Under the pieces are notes generated by a model, which was given only the letters and a program-made list of their open reading frames with translations, made no database searches and was not told where the DNA came from. Both the position numbers and the translations under genes were made by a program. Positions 55,127 to 64,000 of a stretch of DNA of 64,000 bases are shown in pieces. Position 1 is the first letter of the stretch, and the number at the start of each line of letters is the position of its first letter. This DNA comes from Centroberyx gerrardi (Eukaryota; Chordata; Actinopteri; Beryciformes; Berycidae): positions 10,949,725 through 11,013,724 of the forward strand of contig NC_136012.1 in NCBI RefSeq assembly GCF_048128805.1. Direction: 5' to 3'.

Positions 55127-56470
55127 AGTACCAGACAGATTTCAGAGTGTTCTTCATTTCTGCAGGTCAAGCAAAAAACGAAATCTTTCCTTCTCAACAC
55201 AAACCTCAGGAACTTCTATCCTTTGCTCTCTATCTGACAAATTTAATTTCCCCTCAAGTGCTTTGACTTTCCCTTCACAACCTTTCCCTCATTCTGTCAT
55301 TTCAGTCGCTCTCCCTCTTTGTCTCTTTGAAGAGCTCCTTCTCATTTCTCCCTATTGCCTGATCATACTCCCTCCATTGCTCTGTTCTCCATCAATCATC
55401 TGCTGCTCAATAGAAGCCACTAATCCCACAAACTGAGTTAGGGAGTCACATCTACCTAACACAGTTTTTCATGAGCTAGAAGACTGAGGTAAATGTCTTG
55501 TTCACTTTAATATTCTCTTCTCTAATTTCTTCCTCTGACAACTCTCTGTTTCCTCTCCCCTATCTCTCCCTTCCTTCATCCTCCTATGGACACAAAGGAT
55601 TAAAGTACTTCTTTTGTTCACTTTGACACTCTCCCTCCTTTTTCTTCCCCTGACTCTCCTCTGTTGCTCTGGCTGCTCCCTCTCTCCATCCCTCCCTCTC
55701 AACTGTCTTTGGACTTTGCACTGTGGCCCAAAATGAGCCTCGAAGGACCCCTCTTATCTCTTTCTGTCGGTGTGACCCAAATTGTTTTGGACAGGCAGAA
55801 CATGGCTACCTGTGCCAGAGGTCCTTTTGTTGGGCAATGAGTCAGAAAGCTGTGGTTGGAAACATTCATGTACTGAGAGACACAGACAGAGGGACACAAC
55901 ACACAGGGATTAACTGTCTCTCTCTCTCTTTCACCACTACAGCAGGGTCAGCCAGGCTTAAAGATGTCAGACATCCAGCCAACATCAAAGCCCTTCCAAA
56001 GGCAGAGGAAAGGTTACCTGGGTTACACTGTGCATTCGCTTTCAAGCATTCACCGTGCTGAAGTGTCCTTGAACAAGCCCCAAGTACTGGTCTTTAGCTA
56101 ACCCTTCACTCACCCCTTGAGGGAATCAAGCAAAAGGAGAACTTCTCTACACCAAGACTGTGTCACATTTAATCACAGGTAATCACGCAACACAACTCAA
56201 GTCAGTCATGTCAATGGAAAACCTTGTGTCACCTTTTCAGCAGAAAAATAGCGGTATTTACACTTACTAACCCATTACACTAACCCCTTGCTCTGAATGG
56301 GCTTAATAGGCCCCACAGGAGCAGCCTGGCCATTTGGAGTAGCGGGAGTTTTCCCGGTGGGCCGGTCTCCCTGTGGGTGGCGGTGAGTCCAACAACACTG
56401 ATACAGAAAAATGAAAAAAGTCCCATGGTGTTTGGTAGTTCTGCTGTCGAGTGGCCAGCCGGCTCCATAG

Positions 56471-56521
<51 letters not shown>

Positions 56522-57349
56522 GGGTCTGGCCTTCTCCCCACCAACTTTACTTAGGTACATTCTACCTTTCATACGTTGAGCTGACAATGAAAGATTGATT
56601 TGAGCACAAAAAATATGACAGGGAAAGTCAGGATTTCTATGATCCCCAAGTTGCTGAGATGTGATGTTTATGAGCAGCGAGCATGGAAACCTTGTCAACA
56701 AGTGATGGTAAAAAATGGTTGGATGTTTTTTTTTTTAATTATATTTTGAATTAAAATGTATCACCCCATATATAAAATCCCAACTACATTTTAAAAGATC
56801 TAAAAAAATAGGCTATAATAATACTTTGTTCTACATGTGTGTGGTTGGCCAGTTTGGGTCAAATTTCCAGGGCTGTTTTTTTTATTTTTATTATCCCAGT
56901 CCACCATGAAACATATTCAGAACATATCCCAAAAGTAAAAACAGCCAATAGTGCAGTCACGGTTTCATGTAAAAAAAAAAAAAAGAAAAAAGATAAAGAC
57001 CATTTTGCTCTGTTAAACCCACAGCAAGTAACACAAATAGCGAGTGGAAAGGAGAGAGGCAGAGGAAAGGAGAGAGACTTCAGCAGGTGAGGAGGGGAGT
57101 CAGGCAGGATGTGTTATCAGTGCTGCTGGGGATCCTCTCTGTGTTAGATCTCATCGATTGCTATCACACACAAAATAAATAACCTCTCCGCCATAAAGAT
57201 TACATACAGAAATAACCATAGAGATTATAGACAAACATCACACACACACACACGCACACGCAAACACACAATGAAATGAGATTATGGAGTTGGAAATGCA
57301 CCTTGACCAAAGAAACTTCTATCTCTTATCCTATTTTTACTTTAAAGTT

Positions 57350-57530
57350 ACTTTAAAGTGTGGATGATGACAGTCTTGAAAAAAAATGTCTGAGGCACTC
57401 TGATTAGGTGAAAAAGTTAAAAAGGCTTTATTGACTACATGACGGAGCAAAATTGCAGTTTTAACTTTTTCACCTAATCAGAGTGCCTCAGACATTTTTT
57501 CAAGACATGTCATCATCCACACTTTAAAGT
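57350..57530. repeat. Near-perfect inverted repeat (about 72-bp arms, 37-base loop)
   Basis: The left arm (57350-57421) and right arm (57459-57530) are reverse complements apart from an AGT/ATGT difference and a two-base A-run difference. Both arms begin or end at ACTTTAAAGT, itself a palindrome. The loop is 57422-57458. It looks like a snap-back (fold-back) element or a recent inverted duplication. Confidence 0.9.
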
Positions 57531-58727
57531 AAGTAAAGTAAGCCTTTATCTTCAGACAGAGCGACGAGCACCTAATCATGTGTTTGTCCAGTGGAAATAC
57601 AGAAGAACCCACACACCGCTCTATCTCTTGCTGGGTTAAAAAACATTCATATTTGTTGTTTTTAAGATTTTATTCACAGTGCAGTGCACTTTGTTAGGTT
57701 GATTCTGAAGCTTCTGATCATTCATCACTGCTTTATAGAGCAGTAGGCTACATGTATTTCCACAATATACTGTTATGGCAGTGCTTTAACCACTTCATTA
57801 GTGAATATAGCCCTAAAGCAAAAATAAGGCATATTGCAATCACAATATCCGTCAGAAAAATCTCAATATATTTTTTCATATCATGCAGCCCTAATTTTTA
57901 CACAAAAATCTTGCCCAGTGTAGCTTTGACTGTAAATCTACAAACCTCAACTGCAATGTTATTCTCCCATAATCCTCTTTGTATGCAAATGAGTTTCAAT
58001 GACATCACACGACAGGAGAACTTGCTTTACGTTCTTTGTCTATTAGTTTGCATGGATTACTGTGATATAGAAATTTATATACTGTATATATACACATATA
58101 GCTCACAGGAGAAGACATACTCTAGCACTTTATAATTAAGCACATGTATGAGCACTGATTCTATGTATGTATATAACATGCTGTGCATCGTGGGACTGTA
58201 CAGAATGCATACTGGTAGTTTTCATTAGAACAGTATTTAATTTCTCCAGTATAACATCAAATCCTATCCTTCTGTTACCTGTAAAGATGCCTACCTCTCC
58301 CTCCTCATCCTTCCTCCTCCTTTTCTACAGAAAAACAAATAAATCACTGGGAAGGAAGAGTATAGCAAGGGAAAAAGCAAACAAATGAAGAGAGCTCGGG
58401 TGCCAGGTCGGCAGCTTATCAGCCTCTAGCCACTGTTCCATACAACACATGAGGCTGGAGAAAGACACAAACTATAACTGGAGGATACGAGCAACTGGTA
58501 AAGCAACACTGATATGCTGCTGTAAGGACACACAGGTCAGACTGCGGTACGGGGGAGACAGAGACATAGAGCCAGACCAGTACTTTGCAGCCCATAATGG
58601 TGGTGCTCCTGAGCCAGTCAACTTCACTGAGACGTAGTAAGCCATAGAAAGTGGATATCTCGGTTGACACTGAACCAGTCAGCATAAACAGACCGGATCA
58701 GAGGTTGGATTCTGACTCCAAACAATG

Positions 58728-59760
58728 GGCCTCATTCACAAAACGTGCATATAATCATATTTGATCTTAAAGTGTACTTACACAGGTTTGCACAAACATT
58801 TCGGCATTCATCATTTTCTTTTTCTTATCTGAATTTGTTCTTTGGTACGATCAAAATCTCCTTCTGTTTGGAAACATGCATGAGGGCATATAAGATGAAG
58901 AGGTTTCTACTTTCTAACACAAAGTCATTACAGACAACAAAATGTGTTTCAATTCATTTGCAAGCCTACTGATAACCATATTAACCAAGCAATATGAACA
59001 AATTCATAGTTCTAATTCTATTCAATTGGAAACACATTTAGCTGACTGATCAAAGTGATTACTCATGATATAAAGGCCCACGTGTGTGCAGCCAAACATG
59101 ACAATGCCGCATTTGCTGTTATTGCACCGGCCTTGAGGACAGAGTGCGTCTTCAGAGACCGCGCAGATGGCTCATGATGCACTTTAGGCTACCAAGGGCA
59201 GTTCTCCTGGATCTCTGCAACACCCTGGAGCCACGACTGTGCAGGAGACCAAAAAGGTCCCAGCCTGTCCTTCTTCCACATGTGCTGCTGGCGCTGTCTG
59301 CTCTCACCTTCCTGGCCACCAGGACGGTCCAGAGGGAGACAGGTGACCGGACGGGCATATCGCAGCCATTCATCAGCCACACGCTCCCAAATGTGGTGGA
59401 TGGTGTCATTAAGCCGGTGCCGTAATATATCAAATTCCCAAATACTGCAGTAGGACAGACTCAAATAAAAAGAGATTTCCATGCTACTGCTGGCCTGCCA
59501 AACATCACAGCAATAGACTATACACGTGTGCATCAAAGCACCATCTCCAAAAGCATTTCCCTATATAAATTGCAAACAGTAACACTCCATAAACATTTGA
59601 TAAATCTGTGACGCCAACCTAAACCTCCTAAAGGTGGTTTCCCATTGGCCAGGAGGGACCCACAATTCATCTGTGCTGCAAAACAGCAGTGTGGTGATGG
59701 AGAGACTGGAGAGGCACCACACATTGATAAATTACCTTTCCTACTGACTTAATGGAAGTT
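58728..59760 (+). mobile_element. Decayed PIF/Harbinger DNA transposon (transposase pseudogene)
   Basis: Plus-strand reading frames give MPHLLLLHRP (59104), then FRLPRAVLLDLCNTLEPRLC, LATRTVQRETGDRTGISQPF, and after a stop IKFPNTAVGQTQIKRDFHAT and GLPNITAIDYTRV. These match the order of blocks in HARBI1-like transposases (FRLPR.VL..LC; GDRTGISQP; QIKRDFHAIAGFPNVIGAIDCTHV). Several stops and a frameshift disable it. A left end starting GGGCCTCATTCACAAAACGT (58728) is typical of fish Harbinger ends; a matching right end was not found. Confidence 0.75.
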
Positions 59761-60533
59761 AAATTAACCAGGGTCTCAAGGCTAACTTGTTTGTCTGTAG
59801 GTGATAGAGGTTAGATCCTTCAGGAGCGATCAAATAATTATCATAGGCGCACTATCTCCACCACAGACACTGCAGACAGACAGCTCCTGACAAGAGCTAC
59901 AGTCAAAATCAACATCATTATAATATAAGTTACACTGCCACCACATCACACCTCAAGGCCTGGTCATGGAGATAGCAGGAGAGAGCAAGAGAGAGAGACA
60001 TAGAGGGAGCAAAGAGAAAGAGAGTATATGTGAGTGAGCTTGTTTAAAACAGAATGAGAGAGAAACAGAAATGGTCGAGCGGGTGATTTTGCTTCGCTGT
60101 GAAGACGGGGGTCATCAGTGCGTCCTCTACGCAGACAGCCATTACAGAGGAAAGTGTCACCATCAAATACAAGAATGGAGCAGCAGAGGGGAGGAAGAGG
60201 TGTAGAGGGAGAGAGGAGGAGGAAGAGCAAGAACAATGGAGAGAGGGAGGGCAAGATGGGGGAGGGAGATATGGAAGTAGGACAGAGGAGGGAGGGAGAT
60301 AAGTGCAACCAGAGGTACGGGGAGACAGACGTATGAAGAGAGGGAACAAGGGGATAATTGAGAAAGGAAGGAGAGGAGGAAGGAAAGATGATGGAGTATA
60401 GGCGACTAAATGGCGTGAAGAGGACAGGATGATGAGAGGAGAGTGAGGAAGAGAGCAAAAACAGGGGGAAGGCAGCAGATATGGAGAGAGGAGGAAGGGG
60501 TGAGGGTGTTTATGTGTATGTGTGTGTGTGTGT

Positions 60534-60573
<40 letters not shown>

Positions 60574-62560
60574 TTCTGTGTGTGTCTAAGAGCTCCGCCT
60601 GTACCCAGGAGAAAGTACTATACAGTCAGACAGAAAGCGTGTGTGTTTCTCACCAAGCGCGCAGGAGAAACTATCGATCCGAGCCAAGTCAAATATCAAA
60701 CACTGGCTCATAGCTGGGAATTACCCTCCACCCCCTTCCACCATCTCCCACATTCCCTCGCTCTTCCTGTCTTTCATGTCTGTTATCTCAGATCAATAGA
60801 GACTGGAAGGGCACAGAGAGAAGAAGGCCCAATGGCCATCAGTTTTTCACGGACACAAATACACACACACAAAGCTACATCACTCATATATGTAAAGGAT
60901 GACTGAGAAGGCTACACAATTATTTATTTACTTCTCGTTTCATTTTCTGCTCTCTCCCTCCATCATGCTGGTTCTCTCATATGAGTAATGATCTTTGTTT
61001 GTAAGAGAGAGAGGGAGAGAGGCAATTGAAGATGATGATACATGTCACATTGAGAGGAGAGAGAGAAATGTAGGACTGATGGAGTGTCTTCCACAGTCTC
61101 ATTAGTAGAAGTAGATTAACAAGCGAGTTAATGGTCTTTCCTTGGTGGAACCACACTGCCAACAGTACTGTGTGTGTGTGTGTTTCTAACTCTCTCTAGC
61201 TTTCCTGGGTGTGTAATAAGCCAGACACTGTAACAGAGACCAACCAAGGCTAGATTACTGACTGGGCAAGCAGGACAGATGCCCCGGGGCCCCCTGTGCT
61301 TGTGTGTAGATACATTTGCTTTATGTCATTAAAGTCAGTTGGAATATGCGCCCATGCAGGCATAATTCCAAATGAAAAGAAACATGCGGGTCCCCAATAT
61401 GCAGCAGTGGAAGGAGAGTTTAGGCCTTAGGCACAAATGGAATGTGGAATAAACATGAGATGGAAAAGAAGATGGTAGATACTTCATGCAGCTCTTACCT
61501 CTCCATCAAAACAGAATTTACCATTGTAAAATAGTTTGGCTCGTTCTTCAGCACCATATTCATTGTGTGTGATGATGAAAACTCAGACAGTGAATGCAGC
61601 TGTCAGTGTGTGTTTGTTTCTCATTCAAAGCTGTCCGTGTGGCCAGTATACTACTGCGCAAAGTGCATATTTAATTGCGTGCGATATGGTTTATGGGCCT
61701 CTAAAATATGCCTCACACATGATATAATACACCCGCCTTGCAGGAGCTGTCCCTTCAGCACCCGCACTCAAGTCCTGCATTGTTTCAAATGTGTCCTCGT
61801 GTTGAGATTACCTCTTTCACTGTCGTTTTCGTTTTTTTAGGCCTATATTTCATGGTTGAAGCCTTCACATTTTTCCTCATGCTTTTCTATTTCTAACTTA
61901 GTTGGTGAAATGATCTCAGCTTGCGAGTTTACTGTGGTGCATATCTAATTCTCTATTAGACCCAAGGCTACTGCTTGCAATGCAACACGCTTTCAGACGA
62001 CAACGTGGGCTATTCACAGACGTATAAGCCTATTTGCGTATGATCTATTAAGAGGTTATATTTTATGTGATTATTGAGCAATTTTTTGTATGGTTTGCAT
62101 AACCCATCTGTCAGGGCAGATGCCCAGTGTACAGGCGGCAATCAGGCTTTGGCTGGTCTCCTTTAACATTTATTAACCTTGCTTCTTTACTAAGTCTGTC
62201 TCGTGAAATGAATGGAGTGGCTCTTCATCTAGACAGAGGAGGAGGGGGGGAGGGGTGATCACACCAGGACTGTGGTCTGATCAGATGAAGATGAAAGTCA
62301 GATAGAAAGGGAGAGAGGGAGAAGGAGTGAGGTGACACAAGGAAACAGAGGGAGGAAAAAATCGACTGAGGCAGTCTGATAAGGAGATAGCAGGAAGATG
62401 GAAGGTCAGATTCATTAAAAAGATACAAGGGTGTGTTTGATTTTCTTTGCTCCGAGCCATCAGCTCCCCAGAACTATTTCACTGGCAGTAGGTTGAGGCT
62501 TTAGTCCAGAGAGCGATCGCTAATACGCTGTCTCCTGCTGCCTGCCATCAGCGCTGGCAC

Positions 62561-62770
62561 AGAGAGGGAGACTGGGAGAGAGAGGGAGACTGGGAGAGAG
62601 AGGGAGACTGGCAGAGAGAGGGAGACTGGCAGAGAGAGGGAGACTGGCAGAGAGAGGGAGACTGGTAAAGAGAGGGAGACTGGGAGAGAGAGGGAGACTG
62701 GTGGAGAGAGGGAGACTGGTGGAGAGAAGGAGACTGGTAGAGACAGGGAGACTGGTGGAGAGAGGGAGAC
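62561..62770. repeat. 18-bp minisatellite, about 11-12 copies
   Basis: Tandem copies of AGAGAGGGAGACTGGGAG with small changes (GGCAG, GGTAG, GGTGG variants). It is purine-rich on + and ends at about 62770. Confidence 0.95.
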
Positions 62771-64000
62771 TTGTTCAGGAAGAGAGAAGATTTTTAAGTC
62801 AGATTAACTTCTAAAACCTAAGCTCTAGGGCAATGTGTCTGTCTGAATGGCCCCACACTCTTGAGTCCATGCTGGTAGAGTATCTCACAATAGGAGCACA
62901 GATCTGAGATCAGTTTGTCTTGTTAATCTTCTTAGTCTAGGTCTCTGTGACCATGTTATCTCTCCGTTGACCCAAGGACAGCGGATCAGTTTTGAGAAGC
63001 TTTTTGAATCAAGACCCTGGGCTCTGCTTGCCTGAATTTACCTTCCACTCTCATTTTACACTTTTGAAAGCACAGAAAAAGGTCTTGAGGAGTCATTACT
63101 CAGCTGCTAGGTAGAATAACATAACCAATCGTTTGCCTGGAGATGTTGTTTGAAGTGACAGTGAATTTCAAAGTAATGCAAACCGGTAGAGATTACTCTG
63201 ATAGGAGGAACCTCTCTGACATGAATTTTTTATCAGCTCAAAGGGAGAATTAAGGGGAGAGGAAAAACACAGGAGGTCAAACTGAATGACAGGTGAGCGT
63301 GAGATAGGGATAACACACACATACACATATACATACACACGCACTGGAGTGACAGCATAGCTAACAGTGCAAACAGAGGTGATGTGGATATAATGACTCA
63401 GATGTAGGATTCCGTCCAGTCATGGAGCGCTGCGTTGTTCTGAGACAGATTAACACCAAAGCCAGCATCGCCTGAGGATTCTGCTACCTTGATGGAAAGA
63501 AGAAGTGACAACCATCACCTGTCACCGGCTGTGATATCGGCATGACAACACAATGGATCAACACTGTCACACACGTCTTTCTGATTGGTTTCACAGTACA
63601 TCTCCCAAGATCCACTCTGATGAAATCACCTCTTTTCTCCTCACGTGGGGAATCTCTGCATGGTTTAGGTAGCAGATGCTATCACCTGACAACAGATTCA
63701 TCACTAAGGCAGCACACACCATGAATAAAGATCCACCATAATGATTACTAGAGGCATGTAAACTGCGCAGTCAGCATATTTACCCCAAAAATGTGTTTAT
63801 AAAATACTTAACAATAATCAACAGGCATGTGACTGCTCATCCTAAATCAGAACTCTTATGCTACTCTTACTCTTACTAGTGAATGAATACAATGTCAGCT
63901 CTAAAAACACAGACTATGGTTGGGTTGCACTTTATGCTGTGTCATTGCACTTTATGCTGTGTCATCATTAGCCTTATTTTCCCCTATAGTCCCTTACTGT

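Larger units (their letters stand above)
53468..64000 (-). other. spock1: Upstream spock1 intron (continues past the window)
   Basis: More than 10.5 kb with no further spock1 exon recognised; human SPOCK1 introns here are very large. It holds GT/CA arrays, a large hairpin (57350-57530), a Harbinger transposase remnant (58728-59760), purine-rich DNA (60120-60480) and an 18-bp minisatellite (62561-62770). Confidence 0.65.

Noticed and set aside
58449-58637. 62-codon plus-strand frame starting MRLEKDTNYNW
   Set aside because: No recognisable family, no splice context and length within chance expectation.
60044-60458. Long Ser/Leu/Pro-rich minus-strand frames
   Set aside because: Translations of a GA/CT-rich stretch; no match to the missing spock1 exons.

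Overview
This 64 kb window is nuclear DNA from a ray-finned fish, most likely a teleost. The exons have vertebrate splice signals and introns are short. Long CA/GT, GA and CT microsatellites are everywhere, and decayed fish-type repeats are present (a tRNA-type SINE, a LINE tail, a PIF/Harbinger transposase fragment). There are no bacterial operons, no CRISPR array and no tRNA or rRNA genes that I could see.

Four protein-coding genes can be read exon by exon. (1) An FGF8/17/18/24-subfamily ligand, best matched to fgf24, lies on + with five coding exons between 719 and 7183 (209 aa). (2) fbxw11 (beta-TrCP2, the substrate receptor of an SCF ubiquitin ligase) lies on - between 12625 and 26620; 13 coding exons are found, two of them apparently mutually exclusive (527 or 539 aa). 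(3) etf1 (translation termination factor eRF1) lies on - between 28822 and 36836, ten coding exons, 443 aa. (4) The 3' half of spock1 (testican-1, a secreted calcium-binding proteoglycan) lies on -, five coding exons between 49947 and 53467; its 5' exons are to the right of the window. The order fits known vertebrate synteny: human FGF18 and FBXW11 are convergent neighbours on 5q35, and ETF1 and SPOCK1 lie on 5q31.

Layout: 1-718 fgf24 5' region; 719-8.5 kb fgf24; 8.5-11.2 kb short convergent intergenic region with a 35-base G run; 11.2-26.8 kb fbxw11; 26.8-28.2 kb spacer; 28.2-37.4 kb etf1; 37.4-46.4 kb gene-poor DNA with a LINE remnant and one orphan signal-peptide-like ORF; 46.4-53.5 kb spock1 3' UTR and exons; 53.5-64 kb, presumably the large upstream spock1 intron, with a near-perfect 72-bp hairpin, a Harbinger remnant and an 18-bp minisatellite.

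The genes do not form one pathway: a secreted growth factor, a ubiquitin ligase receptor (Wnt, NF-kB and cell-cycle substrates), a universal termination factor and an extracellular matrix proteoglycan. No clearly new biological system was found. The best leads are the fbxw11 exon choice with its flanking pyrimidine tracts, repeat-abutted splice sites (fgf24 exon 3, the first spock1 exon in the window), the 57.4 kb snap-back element, and GCTAGC/AACGTTA motif clusters beside both housekeeping promoters.
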